Below, in pieces: positions 7,135-16,195 of a stretch of DNA of 64,000 nucleotides. How positions within the stretch are numbered: the stretch's first letter is position 1; each line of letters opens with the position of its first letter. The stretch is taken from the NCBI GenBank assembly GCA_039888615.1, contig JBDQQS010000020.1; one strand, given 5' to 3'. Below the pieces are notes generated by a model. It ran no database searches. It saw only the letters and a list, made by a program, of their open reading frames with translations, and was not told the origin of the DNA. The stretch is from Flavimaribacter sp039888615 (lineage in GTDB: Bacteria; Pseudomonadota; Alphaproteobacteria; Rhizobiales; Rhizobiaceae). The position numbers and the translations under genes were made by a program.

Positions 7135-7932
7135 ATGGAAATTCAGGTTTCAGCGACCGACCACACCGCGTCGCGCGACAAGCTCCTCACACTTCATAAG
7201 GTCGATAAGGTTTTCGGGCGCGACATTGTCGCGCTCCAGAACCTGTCGCTTGATATCTGCGAGGGTGATTTCGTCAGTCTGCTCGGCCCCTCGGGCTGTG
7301 GAAAGTCGACGGCGCTCAGACTGATAGCGGGTCTGATGCAACCGACGAACGGCTTCATCCGTTGGGAAGACAGACGCCAGGGCGAATCCCTGAGCGTCGT
7401 GTTCCAGGAACCGACGCTGATGCCTTGGGCGACCGTCGAAAAGAATGTCTGGCTGCCGATGCGGCTCAAGGGTGTTTCTTTCGCGAGGGTCAGGGACGAC
7501 ATTCGCGAAGCCCTGGAGCTTGTCGGTCTTGCGGGCTTCGAACACGCCTATCCCCGCGAACTCTCCGGCGGCATGAAGATGCGCGTGTCCATTGCGCGCG
7601 CCATGGTGACCAAGCCAAAACTCGTGCTGATGGACGAACCCTTCGCCGCTCTCGACGAGATCACGCGTTTCAAGCTCAACAATGACCTGCTGCAGATGAA
7701 GGCGAAGATTGACTGTACGGTCGTCTTCGTTACGCATTCGGTATTCGAGAGCGTGTTCCTGTCCGACCGGATTGTCATCATGGCGGCGCGTCCCGGCCGG
7801 GTCATGCAGGAACTCAAGGTGGACAAGCCCTACCCGCGGGAAGAGGAATTCAGGACTTCCAACGACTACGCCGCCTATTGCCGCGCTGCGTCTCAGGCGC
7901 TGAAAGAAGCCCAGGAAGGAACCCGGCAATGA
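7135..7932 (+). CDS. ABC transporter ATP-binding protein (NitT/TauT type)
   Basis: 265 residues. Walker A is GPSGCGKST (about residues 54-62), the Q-loop is FQEPTLMPWA, the signature is LSGGMKMRVSIARA, Walker B is LVLMDEPFAALDE, and the switch His is in VTHSVFES. The signature has M in place of the common Q, as is frequent in this subgroup. It energises the importer with the permease whose start overlaps its stop (ATGA at 7929). The start ATG 7135 follows a spacer with the intercistronic stem. The ATPase resembles TauB/SsuB/ThiZ relatives, consistent with the NMT1-type binding protein. Confidence 0.95.
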   Translation: MEIQVSATDHTASRDKLLTLHKVDKVFGRDIVALQNLSLDICEGDFVSLLGPSGCGKSTALRLIAGLMQPTNGFIRWEDRRQGESLSVVFQEPTLMPWATVEKNVWLPMRLKGVSFARVRDDIREALELVGLAGFEHAYPRELSGGMKMRVSIARAMVTKPKLVLMDEPFAALDEITRFKLNNDLLQMKAKIDCTVVFVTHSVFESVFLSDRIVIMAARPGRVMQELKVDKPYPREEEFRTSNDYAAYCRAASQALKEAQEGTRQ

Positions 7933-8786
7933 GCGACCTCGCCCAAGATCCCGCAGCCTCCTTCGTCGACGAGGAAGAACGCGCAAGCGCGCGCAAAGAA
8001 TTGCGCAATCGCATAGGCAAATGGATACTCCCGGTCGTCGTCTTCGCGATTGGAATTCTCGCCTGGGAATGGACCATCAGGATCAACGAGATCCCGCACT
8101 ACATTCTCCCCGGGCCAGGTCTCGTCTTCCAGACTCTCATTCAGGACAGGGCGATCCTGTTCGACGCCCTGATGGTCACGCTGCAGATCACACTGCTCGC
8201 CTTGCTGGTCGCCGTCATCGGCGGCGCCGGGCTCGCGATTCTATTCAATCAATCGCGCCTCGTGGAGATGTCGTTCTATCCATACGCCGTCGTTCTGCAG
8301 GTGACCCCAGTCGTAGCGATTGCGCCTCTGATCTTCATCTATGTCGAAAGCAAGCTCGTCGGCCTGCTGATCTGCGCATGGATCGTCGCGTTCTTTCCGG
8401 TGCTGTCGAATACGACACTGGGTCTCAGGAGCGCCGATCACAATCTGCGCGACCTTTTCAGCATTTACGGAGCCAGTCGCTGGCAGCGGCTGCTTTATTT
8501 ACAGCTTCCTTCCTCCCTGCCCTATTTTCTTGGCGGCCTGCGGATTGCCGGCGGTCTGGCGTTGATCGGCGCAGTAGTCGCTGAGTTCGTTGCTGGCGCC
8601 GGCGGCATCGGCTCCGGGCTCGCCTTCCGTATTCTGGAGGCGGGCTACCGGCTAAACATGCCACGGATGTTCGCCGCACTGATCTTGATCGCCGGAACCG
8701 GCGTTCTGATCTATTCGGTTCTCAGCCTGGTGAGCCATCTCCTGCTGCGGAAATGGCATGAAAGCGCAATCAAGCGGGAAAGTTGA
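7929..8786 (+). CDS. ABC transporter permease (NitT/TauT type)
   Basis: 285 residues from ATG 7929, which overlaps the ATPase stop by 4 bases. About six hydrophobic segments are visible, the first at about residues 36-55 and the last near LIAGTGVLIYSVLSLV. The EAA-like loop (DLFSIYGASRWQRLLYLQLPSSLPYFLGG) shows the conserved Gly for ATPase contact and is the normal BPD_transp_1 pattern. Longer in-frame starts upstream overlap the ATPase more and look unneeded. It completes the importer and leaves 1 base before the amidohydrolase start. Confidence 0.94.
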   Translation: MSDLAQDPAASFVDEEERASARKELRNRIGKWILPVVVFAIGILAWEWTIRINEIPHYILPGPGLVFQTLIQDRAILFDALMVTLQITLLALLVAVIGGAGLAILFNQSRLVEMSFYPYAVVLQVTPVVAIAPLIFIYVESKLVGLLICAWIVAFFPVLSNTTLGLRSADHNLRDLFSIYGASRWQRLLYLQLPSSLPYFLGGLRIAGGLALIGAVVAEFVAGAGGIGSGLAFRILEAGYRLNMPRMFAALILIAGTGVLIYSVLSLVSHLLLRKWHESAIKRES

Positions 8787-8787
8787 G

Positions 8788-10059
8788 ATGGATTTCAGGA
8801 CACTGCCCACTGGCGGCCCCTTTACGCTGACGAACTGCGTCGCGCCATCCGAGTTCAGCGGCGCCGATGGCGACTTTGTCCCGGTAGACCTCGCAATTGC
8901 CGACGGAAAGATCGGCGACGGGACGACCGGTCCGGAAATCGACATGGGCGGGTCGATCGTCCTGCCGGCTTTTACCGACATGCATACGCATCTCGACAAG
9001 GGGCATATCTGGCGCCGCGCAAGCAATCCCGACGGGACATTCATGGGGGCGCTGACGACTGTGGGCGCCGACAGAGAAGCGAACTGGTCGGCAGAGGACG
9101 TCCGCGCACGAATGGATTTCGCGCTGCGCTGCGCCTATGCCCACGGGACGCGCGCGGTTCGCACCCACATCGACAGCCTCGCGCCCCAGGACGCGATCTC
9201 CTGGCCGGTTTTCCGCGAGGTCAGAGAAGAATGGAAGGACCGAATCGAGCTTCAGGCAAGCTGCCTGCTCACCATCGAGGCGGTCGAGCCGGACAGCCCG
9301 TTCGTTGAGACGGCCGATCGGGTTGTGGACAGCGGCGGCGTGCTGGGCACGGTCACATTCCCTGTTCCCGTTCTCAAAGAGCGCCTGGAATTCTTCTTCC
9401 GAACCGCCGCCGACCGCAATCTGGCCGTCGATTTCCATGTCGACGAAACGGGTGATCCGGCCGTGCGGACGCTGCGCTCTATTGCGGAGACGGCAATCGA
9501 GATGAAGTTCGACGCTCCGATCGTCGTCGGACACTGCTGTTCGCTGGCTGTTCAGGAGGAAGACTACGCCGACCGGACCATGGACCTGATGGCCGAGGCC
9601 GGCATCGCTGTCGTGTCGCTTCCGATGTGCAATATGTATCTGCAGTCGCGCGAGCGCGGACGAACACCGCGCTGGCGCGGCGTTACGCTGGTGCACGAAA
9701 TGAAATCCCGCGGAATTCCGGTTGCCTTCGCCTCCGACAATACGCGCGATCCGTTCTACGCCTATGGCGACCTGGACATGATGGAGGTGCTGCGCGAAGC
9801 AACCCGCATCGCCCAGCTCGACCATTCCGATCCGGACTGGATCCGCTCTTTCAGCGCCACGCCGTGCGATGTATGCGGGTTCTCGAGCCAAACGCTCAAT
9901 CCTGGCGATCCGGCCGATCTTGTGATCTGCAATGCGAGAGACTGGACAGAGCTCTTCGCCCGCCCCCAGTCTGACCGCATTGTCGTGCGCAACGGAAAAC
10001 CGATCGACAGAACATTGCCCGATTACCGGGAGCTCGACCACCTCATGGAGGATTCATGA
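8788..10059 (+). CDS. Cytosine-deaminase-like metal-dependent amidohydrolase
   Basis: 423 residues from ATG 8788. This is the amidohydrolase TIM-barrel superfamily: TDMHTHLDKGH gives the HxH metal pair, HVDETGDP and VGHCCSLA give further metal and active-site His, and ASDNTRDPFYAYGD gives the catalytic Asp region typical of CodA-type cytosine deaminases. Flanking residues form the small composite beta domain. It probably deaminates or opens a nitrogen heterocycle brought in by the linked importer. Real substrates of CodA-like proteins vary (cytosine, isocytosine, creatinine, triazines), so a name is not assigned. The stop overlaps the next start (ATGA). Confidence 0.88.
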   Translation: MDFRTLPTGGPFTLTNCVAPSEFSGADGDFVPVDLAIADGKIGDGTTGPEIDMGGSIVLPAFTDMHTHLDKGHIWRRASNPDGTFMGALTTVGADREANWSAEDVRARMDFALRCAYAHGTRAVRTHIDSLAPQDAISWPVFREVREEWKDRIELQASCLLTIEAVEPDSPFVETADRVVDSGGVLGTVTFPVPVLKERLEFFFRTAADRNLAVDFHVDETGDPAVRTLRSIAETAIEMKFDAPIVVGHCCSLAVQEEDYADRTMDLMAEAGIAVVSLPMCNMYLQSRERGRTPRWRGVTLVHEMKSRGIPVAFASDNTRDPFYAYGDLDMMEVLREATRIAQLDHSDPDWIRSFSATPCDVCGFSSQTLNPGDPADLVICNARDWTELFARPQSDRIVVRNGKPIDRTLPDYRELDHLMEDS

Positions 10060-11456
10060 CGCCGAACGTAGCCGCAGCAAAGGAGAAGCTCTTCCATCTG
10101 GAAATCGACGACAACCCGGTGACGATCAAGAACAAGAGCCGGGATTTCTTCTGGTATTCCCCTGTCCTGAAAACACGGCTCGACCGTGTCGTTGGCGATT
10201 TCGTCGTCTCGCCGCGCAACGAGGCCGAAGTCATCGAGGTTCTCAAGGTCTGCTACGAACATGACTGCCCGGTAACAACGCGCGGCGCCGGAACCGGCAA
10301 TTATGGCCAAGCGATGCCCTTCTCCGGCGGTTGCGTCATGCACATGAAGAATATGACCAGTGTCAAGGAAGTGCAGCCGGGCCGCGTGATCGTGGAGCCG
10401 GGCTGCCTGCTCAAGGACCTGGACGCCGCCTGCATCGCAGACTCGTGTCAGGAAATCCGAATGTTTTCATCGACCTGGGCGACCGCCACCATCGGCGGAT
10501 TCATCGCCGGCGGATCCGGCGGCGTCGGTTCGGTGCGCTGGGGATCGCTGCGCGATCTCGGCAACATCATCCGACTGCGCGTGGTTACGATGGAGGAAGA
10601 GCCACATGTTCATGAATTCACCGGCGAGGAACTCGCCCGCGTCTCCCACGCCTATGGCACCAACGGCATCATCACCGAGCTCGAAATGCCGCTTGCTCCG
10701 GCCTATGAATGGGTCGACGTCGCCGTCGCTTTCGACGACTTCATGGACGCCGCAAAATACGCCGACGACCTCGCCAACGAGGACGGCGTATTGCTGAAAC
10801 TGGCGACGCCCATCGAAGCGCCAATCCCCTACGATTACTTCCAACGCTTTAAGCCCTACATGCGGCGCGAGCAGAACCTCATCATGCTGATGGTCGCTCC
10901 TCAGTCGATAGACGCATTCGAAACCTTCACCAAACGCGTCCAGAGCGCAGAGATCATCTACCGCTCGGACGACAATGACTGGGCGCGTAATCCTGGTCAT
11001 ATTTTCGAGTACGCCTGGAACCATACGACCCTGCGCGGTCTCAAATTCGATCCGACCATCACCTATCTGCAGGTCCGCTACGGCTTTCCCGATCACCTGG
11101 AAAAGGTTGCGGAAATCAGGAAGATCTTCGGCGACGAGGTGCCGCAGCATCTTGAAGCCATTCGCGGCGACGGCAAGATCCATTTCGCCGGACTGCCCAT
11201 CGTGCGCTTCACCACCGAGGAGCGTCTGGACGAGATCATCCGCATTCACGAAGACCTGGGCTGCATGATCTTCAATCCGCATCGCTACACGCTCGAGGAA
11301 GGCGGCCGGCAGATGACCGATGCCCGCCAGCTCGACTTCAAGCGCGAAGCCGATCCGAAGGGCTTGCTCAATCCGGGAAAGATGATCGCCTGGGACAAGC
11401 CCGACTGGAGCTACGAGACGATGTACGACTATTCCGGAATGCGGAAGGCCGGCTGA
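10056..11456 (+). CDS. FAD-binding (PCMH-type) oxidoreductase
   Basis: 466 residues. The N-terminal FAD-binding PCMH domain is shown by VVSPRNEAEVIEVL, then TTRGAGTGNYGQ for the pyrophosphate loop, IVEPGCLLKDLD, and GGFIAGGSGGVGSVRWG. The C-terminal part ends DPKGLLNPGKMIAW, the usual GlcD/vanillyl-alcohol-oxidase family ending. No His-Cys covalent flavin motif could be identified. It likely oxidises an intermediate of the operon pathway. The start ATG overlaps the amidohydrolase stop, and the stop is directly followed by the next ATG, so the genes are translationally coupled. Confidence 0.9.
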   Translation: MTPNVAAAKEKLFHLEIDDNPVTIKNKSRDFFWYSPVLKTRLDRVVGDFVVSPRNEAEVIEVLKVCYEHDCPVTTRGAGTGNYGQAMPFSGGCVMHMKNMTSVKEVQPGRVIVEPGCLLKDLDAACIADSCQEIRMFSSTWATATIGGFIAGGSGGVGSVRWGSLRDLGNIIRLRVVTMEEEPHVHEFTGEELARVSHAYGTNGIITELEMPLAPAYEWVDVAVAFDDFMDAAKYADDLANEDGVLLKLATPIEAPIPYDYFQRFKPYMRREQNLIMLMVAPQSIDAFETFTKRVQSAEIIYRSDDNDWARNPGHIFEYAWNHTTLRGLKFDPTITYLQVRYGFPDHLEKVAEIRKIFGDEVPQHLEAIRGDGKIHFAGLPIVRFTTEERLDEIIRIHEDLGCMIFNPHRYTLEEGGRQMTDARQLDFKREADPKGLLNPGKMIAWDKPDWSYETMYDYSGMRKAG

Positions 11457-12038
11457 ATGCGCGCACTGGTCTTGTTCGCACACCCCGTGCCCGAAAGCTT
11501 CTCGTCCTCGCTGCACACCACAGTAGTTGAAACACTGTCGGCGCGTGGATGGGAAATCGATGATTGCGACTTGAACGCCGAAGGCTTTTCACCGGTTCTG
11601 ACCACCGAAGAGCGGCGCAACTACCATGAAGAAGACATCAACACCGGTCCGGTGGCCGACTATGTCGAACGGCTACAGGCGGCGGAAGCGCTCGTGCTCG
11701 TCTTTCCCGTCTGGAACTTCGGTTACCCCGCCATTCTCAAGGGATTCTTCGACCGGGTGTTCCTGCCCGGGATTTCCTTCAAGCTCGTGAACGAGAAGGT
11801 GGCGCCCAATCTGACCAATATTCGCAAGCTTGCGGCCGTCACCACCTATGGCGGCAGCAGGATGCGCGCCTTCCTTTCCGGCGACCCGCCGCGAAAGGTC
11901 GTAACCCGGCCATTGCGCTTTGTCATGCACCCGCAAGTCAAGACGCGTTATCTTGCTCTCTATGACATGAACCGCGCCGACGAGAAGAAGCGGGCCGGCT
12001 TCGTGGAGCGCGTGAAGACCGAAATGGAGCGGTTTTAG
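11457..12038 (+). CDS. Flavodoxin-fold NAD(P)H oxidoreductase (paralogue 1)
   Basis: 193 residues. Flavodoxin_2 (NQO1/MdaB-like) fold: RALVLFAHPVPESFSSSL for the phosphate-binding loop, LVLVFPVWNFGYPAILKGFFDRVF for the FMN/FAD and quinone side, and VTTYGGSRM near the end. It begins immediately after the FAD oxidase stop with no gap. A second copy follows after 4 bases. They may reduce flavin or a quinone-like intermediate in the pathway, or act as a heterodimer. Confidence 0.85.
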   Translation: MRALVLFAHPVPESFSSSLHTTVVETLSARGWEIDDCDLNAEGFSPVLTTEERRNYHEEDINTGPVADYVERLQAAEALVLVFPVWNFGYPAILKGFFDRVFLPGISFKLVNEKVAPNLTNIRKLAAVTTYGGSRMRAFLSGDPPRKVVTRPLRFVMHPQVKTRYLALYDMNRADEKKRAGFVERVKTEMERF

Positions 12039-12042
12039 TTCG

Positions 12043-12651
12043 ATGAACGCACTGGTGGTCTATTGCCACCCGCACGAGGGTAGTTTCACGTCCGCCGTGC
12101 GCGATGTCGTGACCGGCCATCTCCGGACGATCGGCGCAGAATTGCGGGTGATCGACCTTTATGGGGAAGACTTCCAGCCGGTGCTGTCTGAAAGCGAGTG
12201 GTCCAGCTACGAAGCAACGCAAGGCAGAAGCGAGGATATCGCTCGGCACGCCGAAGCGCTCGCATGGTGCGACACGCTCATCTTTGTCTATCCGACGTGG
12301 TGGTACGGACATCCTGCCATGCTAAAGGGCTGGATGGAGCGAATTCTGCTTCCCGGGGTAGCTTTCGAAATGCCGGATGGCGGAGACATCAAGCCTCTGC
12401 TGCGCAACGTTCGGCGGCTCGGCGTCTACACGACCTGCGGCGCTTCATGGTGGCTGACATTTATCATCGGGGCGCCGGGCCGGAAGACGATATTGCGCGG
12501 TATCGGCCTGCTCTGCCATCCACGCGCCTGCAAATCTTTCGCAGCCCATTACAGCATGGACAGGTCGACTTCAGAAAGCCGCGCACGGCATCTTGAGAAA
12601 GTTGAAAAAGCAATTGCAAAACTGACGGCAAACCGGAGAGGCCAGGCATGA
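12043..12651 (+). CDS. Flavodoxin-fold NAD(P)H oxidoreductase (paralogue 2)
   Basis: 202 residues. This is the same flavodoxin_2 family as the preceding gene: ALVVYCHPHEGSFTSAV, then TLIFVYPTWWYGHPAMLKGWMERIL. Shared features include HP near the N-terminus, LKGW/FFxR, and the LCHPR region near 166. The tandem copies are diverged, which argues for distinct partners or substrates instead of a recent duplication. The stop overlaps the next ATG (ATGA at 12648). Confidence 0.85.
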   Translation: MNALVVYCHPHEGSFTSAVRDVVTGHLRTIGAELRVIDLYGEDFQPVLSESEWSSYEATQGRSEDIARHAEALAWCDTLIFVYPTWWYGHPAMLKGWMERILLPGVAFEMPDGGDIKPLLRNVRRLGVYTTCGASWWLTFIIGAPGRKTILRGIGLLCHPRACKSFAAHYSMDRSTSESRARHLEKVEKAIAKLTANRRGQA

Positions 12652-13457
12652 AAGATCAGCACCTTTGGGCCGCCTACAAGACAACCGAATACAGGTACAT
12701 CGATCCTCAAAAAACGATCGCGATTCTGCCGACGGCGGCGATCGAGCAGCATGGTCCGCACCTTCCTGTCGGCGTCGACATGATGATCAACCAGGGCATG
12801 CTGGAGACGATGAGCGAACGCGCTCCGGAAGCGCTCGACATCCGCATTCTGCCGGTTCAGGCGGTCGGTAAATCGAACGAGCATCTGCACGCGCCTGGAA
12901 CGCTGACTCTGCCAGCTGAGCTTGTGATTGGCATGTGGACCGAGATAGGCCTCTCCGTTGCGCGGGCCGGCGTGCGCAAGATGGTGATCGTCAATTCCCA
13001 CGGCGGCAATCTCGACATCATCGGCATCGTCGCGCGCGAATTGCGTGTGCGCGCCGGCATGCTGGTCCCAAAGTGCCAGTGGGGCGGCCTGGGTCATCCG
13101 GAAGGCATGTATTCGGACCACGAGCGCGCCTACGGTATTCACGGCGGCGACGTCGAAACATCGCTGATGCTCCATTTCCAGCCCGACCTCGTCGACATGA
13201 CGAAGGCGGAAAACTTTCGCTCGACGGCCGAAGACATATCGTCCGATGACCGGCTGATGCCGACAGGCCCGACCTCCTATGGATGGATCGCATCGGACCT
13301 GAGTTCCGCTGGCGTCGTCGGCGACGCGTCGGCCGCCACCGCCGAAAAGGGCAAGGCCACCGCCATACACCAGGCAGACGGCTTCATCGAATATCTCAAG
13401 GAAATCGAACGGTTCGACATCAACCGTTTTCCGCTTTCCTCTGAAAACAATCAGTGA
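12648..13457 (+). CDS. Creatininase-family amidohydrolase
   Basis: 269 residues, the usual family size. Creatininase metal-binding motifs are present: PTAAIEQHGPHLPVGVD (the EQHGPHLP and Asp ligands), VNSHGGNLDII, and GIHGGDVETSLML with metal-binding Glu. The family includes creatinine amidohydrolase and FAPy/AFPy deformylases as well as the mycofactocin peptidase, all using a two-metal site to cleave amide bonds. It is the last gene of the operon, with a start overlapping the preceding stop, so it probably performs a ring-opening or deformylation step. Which substrate is used is not known. Confidence 0.88.
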   Translation: MKDQHLWAAYKTTEYRYIDPQKTIAILPTAAIEQHGPHLPVGVDMMINQGMLETMSERAPEALDIRILPVQAVGKSNEHLHAPGTLTLPAELVIGMWTEIGLSVARAGVRKMVIVNSHGGNLDIIGIVARELRVRAGMLVPKCQWGGLGHPEGMYSDHERAYGIHGGDVETSLMLHFQPDLVDMTKAENFRSTAEDISSDDRLMPTGPTSYGWIASDLSSAGVVGDASAATAEKGKATAIHQADGFIEYLKEIERFDINRFPLSSENNQ

Positions 13458-13546
13458 CGCAGCCACGGTAACGCCCTGTTCATCTGAACGGGACAAAATC
13501 GCCATATGTGATAGTCTTGCGGGACTTTCGGGAGTGAGCCGACGCA

Positions 13547-14002
13547 ATGCTGAATCTTCTGGTCGATTTTCTTTCGGGTATCATCCGCATTCTGGCGGCG
13601 GCCTGTATCGTCGCCGGCACAGTCTACGGCTATGCGCAGGCGCCGGTCATGCAGGTGGAGCCTTGGGTCGGCGGCCTGATCGGCTTCTCCGCCGGCTTCC
13701 TGGCTGCATCGCTGGGGGGCGGTCTCCTCGCCTGCCTTATCCTTATTGAAAACCATCTTCGCGTACTGGCGGACGCCCAGCGCCGCATCGACAGGGCAAA
13801 GCCGGCCTCAAGGGCGCGCCGCGTGGAGGAAAAGCCGGCTGAAAAACCGGAGCCGGATCCGGAGCCTGAATCTGAGCCCAAGACGATGGACTACGCCGCC
13901 TATCGCAAACAATACGCTTTCCAGCCACGGCTGCCGGACGAGGCGGCGTCAGATGCGGCAAAGGCGGAATCCGGGAAAACCGGGAAAACTGACACGGAAT
14001 AG
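13547..14002 (+). CDS. Hypothetical two-helix membrane protein with an acidic tail
   Basis: 151 residues. Two hydrophobic segments (about residues 7-30 and 40-67, rich in Gly/Ala) are followed by a charged helix (ENHLRVLADAQRR), a Pro-Glu-rich linker (EPDPEPESEP) and a C-terminal tail with YAAYRKQYAFQPR. The N-terminus is not a cleavable signal. No family recognised. A ribosome site (gggagtgag) precedes ATG 13547. It lies 89 bases after the operon and is not obviously part of it. It converges with the merR-like gene. Confidence 0.6.
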   Translation: MLNLLVDFLSGIIRILAAACIVAGTVYGYAQAPVMQVEPWVGGLIGFSAGFLAASLGGGLLACLILIENHLRVLADAQRRIDRAKPASRARRVEEKPAEKPEPDPEPESEPKTMDYAAYRKQYAFQPRLPDEAASDAAKAESGKTGKTDTE

Positions 14003-14059
14003 GGATCGCCCGTCTGGTCGCGCATTTCATCTTGCGCGGCGCATGACGCAACTCCGGCC

Positions 14060-14605
14060 CTACCGCGCCTGATCCAATATGCGCTTGCATTCCAACAATT
14101 CGTAGAGCGTTTCCTGCAGCAACGCCTTGTCATCCGCCGCGAGATCGGGCTCGCCGTTGCTCTCGCCTTCCTTGCCGCCGCCGAAGCCGAACAGTCTCTT
14201 GCCCTTCGGAACCTTGGCCTGGCCAACCAGCCGGTCATCCTCGAAGCCCGTATCCTCGCGCATCTTCGGCGTTTGTTCGGGTTCGGTCGCCTGCGTCTTA
14301 TCAAAGGCTGACAGAGCTTCAGCGGCAGTAACCTCTCCAGCGCCGATGGAAATCGCAAAGCGAGATCCGTTCTGCTTGAGCAGTTTCTGCACGCCCTTGA
14401 TTGTGAAGCCCTGATCATAGAGGAGATGGCGGATGCCCTTCAGAAGCTCCACGTCGTCCGGCCGATAGTATCGACGACCGCCGCCGCGTTTCATGGGCTT
14501 TATCTGGTTGAAACGGGTCTCCCAAAAACGGAGAACATGCTGCGGCAGATCCAGTTCGTCAGCGACTTCGCTGATAGTTCGGAAAGCGTCAGGGCTCTTG
14601 TCCAT
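14060..14605 (-). CDS. MerR-family transcriptional regulator
   Basis: 181 residues from ATG 14605, preceded by AGGAGG with 9-base spacing. The N-terminal MerR helix-turn-helix is TISEVADELDLPQHVLRFWE, then GGGRRYYRPDDVELLKGIRHLLYDQGFTIKGVQKLLK. The rest is long and polar with no metal Cys, so it is not a classical metal sensor. In Rhizobiales this gene regularly follows plsX-fabH-ihfA, which is the case here. The longer open frame upstream is probably untranslated. Target genes are not known. Confidence 0.88.
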   Translation of the reverse strand: MDKSPDAFRTISEVADELDLPQHVLRFWETRFNQIKPMKRGGGRRYYRPDDVELLKGIRHLLYDQGFTIKGVQKLLKQNGSRFAISIGAGEVTAAEALSAFDKTQATEPEQTPKMREDTGFEDDRLVGQAKVPKGKRLFGFGGGKEGESNGEPDLAADDKALLQETLYELLECKRILDQAR

Positions 14606-14760
14606 TTCACCGACCTCCTGTTGGGTCACAGTCGCCGGTCGGAGCATTGCGGAAAGCGAAATGACGCCCGGAGCGCAGGCCGACTCGGCTTGCGCTGATT
14701 GCATCGCTAAATTGTGGATTTTTCAAGTAAAAAGAACGTACTCGGCTGCGGGCCCTAGCC

Positions 14761-15078
14761 CTATCCGCTCTTCTTGCGTTTCAGGTGCGCATCGAGAACG
14801 CGCTGCTTGAGCACGTTGGATGCCTTGAAAGTCATGACCCGTCGCGGCGAAATCGGCACTTCCTCGCCCGTCTTCGGATTGCGACCGATCCGCTCGTTTT
14901 TGTCCCGAATCTGGAACGTGGCGAAGGAAGAGAGCTTGACGCTTTCGCCCCTGACGATGGCGTTGCAGATCTCGTCGATTACCATTTCGACGAGAGACGC
15001 GGATTCTGTACGCGACAGTCCAACCTTTCGGAACACTGCTTCCGCAAGATCCGCCCTGGTGACCGTTTTCCCGCTCAT
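14761..15078 (-). CDS. ihfA: Integration host factor subunit alpha
   Basis: 105 residues. HU/IHF fold: KTVTRADLAEAVFRKVGLSRTESASLVE, then GESVKLSSFATFQIRDKNERIGRNPKTGEE with the DNA-intercalating Pro-containing arm RNPKTG, and ending in the C-terminal Lys/Arg helix. The IHF alpha subunit bends DNA at specific sites and works with IhfB, which is not in this window. Its place downstream of fabH and upstream of the MerR gene is the standard alphaproteobacterial arrangement. The start is ATG 15078. Confidence 0.96.
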   Translation of the reverse strand: MSGKTVTRADLAEAVFRKVGLSRTESASLVEMVIDEICNAIVRGESVKLSSFATFQIRDKNERIGRNPKTGEEVPISPRRVMTFKASNVLKQRVLDAHLKRKKSG

Positions 15079-15221
15079 TTATGTTTCGCCGTCCCCGAAT
15101 TCTTATCAAATAGTTATTTTGCAGCGCTTAGACACTATTGACGTATTCTAGACCGGTCAAGCCGTGATTTTTCCCGCCAGCAACCAAAAAAGGTTGCAAA
15201 ACATCAAATTACGGTGGTCGC

Positions 15222-16193
15222 CTACCAGCGAACCAACACGGCCCCCCAGGTGAATCCGCCGCCCATCGCTTCTAGGAGCACGACGTCGCCCTGCTTGATC
15301 CGACCCGCGTCCAGCGCATCGCAAAGCGCTAGCGGAATGGACGCCGCGGACGTGTTTCCATAGCTATCGACGGTTATGACGACCTTGCCGGGGTCGATAC
15401 CGAGCTTGCGCGCAGACGCGTCGATAATTCGCTTGTTGGCCTGATGCGGCACGAACCAGTCGATATCGTCTGCGTTCATGCCTGTTGCGTCGAAGACGGA
15501 TTCGATCACATCGGTTATCATTCCGACAGCATGTTTGAAGACTTCACGCCCCTGCATCCGCAGATGCCCGACCGTCTGTGTCGAGGATGGACCGCCATCG
15601 ACATAGAGCTTGTTCTTGTGACATCCGTCGGACCGCAACTTGCTTGCAAGCACGCCCCTGTCGTCAAGCGTTCCGGCGGATTCGACCGCCTCTACGACCA
15701 GGGCCCCTGCGCCGTCTCCGAACAACACGCAGGTTGTGCGATCCGTCCAGTCGAGAAGCCGCGAGAACGTTTCGGCGCCGATCACGAGCGCGCGTTTGGC
15801 GAGCCCGGTGCGCAGATAGGCGTCGGCTGTCGTCAAGGCAAAAACGAAGCCAGAGCACACGGCCTGGACGTCGAAGGCTGCGCCCTGCGTAATCCCGAGG
15901 CGATGCTGAATATCGACGGCTGCGGCCGGGAAGGTATTGTCAGGCGTCGACGTCGCCACAATGATCAGGTCGATGTCCTGCGGCTCGAAACCGGCGTTTT
16001 CCAAAGCGGCTCGCGCTGCGCCGGCGCCCAGAGAACAGGTCGTCTCGCCCTCGCCTGCAACATAACGCTGGCGGATGCCCGTGCGCTGGACAATCCATTC
16101 GTCCGACGTCTCAACGAGGCTTTCCAGATCCTTGTTGGTCACTGTCTTTTTGGGAAGGCACGACCCGTAACCCCGCACTACTGTTCGGATCAT
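15222..16193 (-). CDS. fabH: Beta-ketoacyl-ACP synthase III
   Basis: 323 residues, the typical FabH length, from ATG 16193. It starts fatty-acid chains by condensing acetyl-CoA with malonyl-ACP. The catalytic triad is seen: Cys112 in AVCSGF, His in HQANKRI, and Asn in GNTSAAS. The start lies 2 bases after the plsX stop, so translation is coupled. An in-frame extension to 16907 is open by chance across plsX and has no homology. Operon order DUF177-plsX-fabH-ihfA-merR. Confidence 0.97.
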   Translation of the reverse strand: MIRTVVRGYGSCLPKKTVTNKDLESLVETSDEWIVQRTGIRQRYVAGEGETTCSLGAGAARAALENAGFEPQDIDLIIVATSTPDNTFPAAAVDIQHRLGITQGAAFDVQAVCSGFVFALTTADAYLRTGLAKRALVIGAETFSRLLDWTDRTTCVLFGDGAGALVVEAVESAGTLDDRGVLASKLRSDGCHKNKLYVDGGPSSTQTVGHLRMQGREVFKHAVGMITDVIESVFDATGMNADDIDWFVPHQANKRIIDASARKLGIDPGKVVITVDSYGNTSAASIPLALCDALDAGRIKQGDVVLLEAMGGGFTWGAVLVRW

Positions 16194-16195
16194 CG

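Noticed and set aside
12549..13547. A 332-residue reverse frame opposite the creatininase gene
   Set aside because: It is antisense to the family motifs, with Arg/His-rich composition typical of shadow frames.
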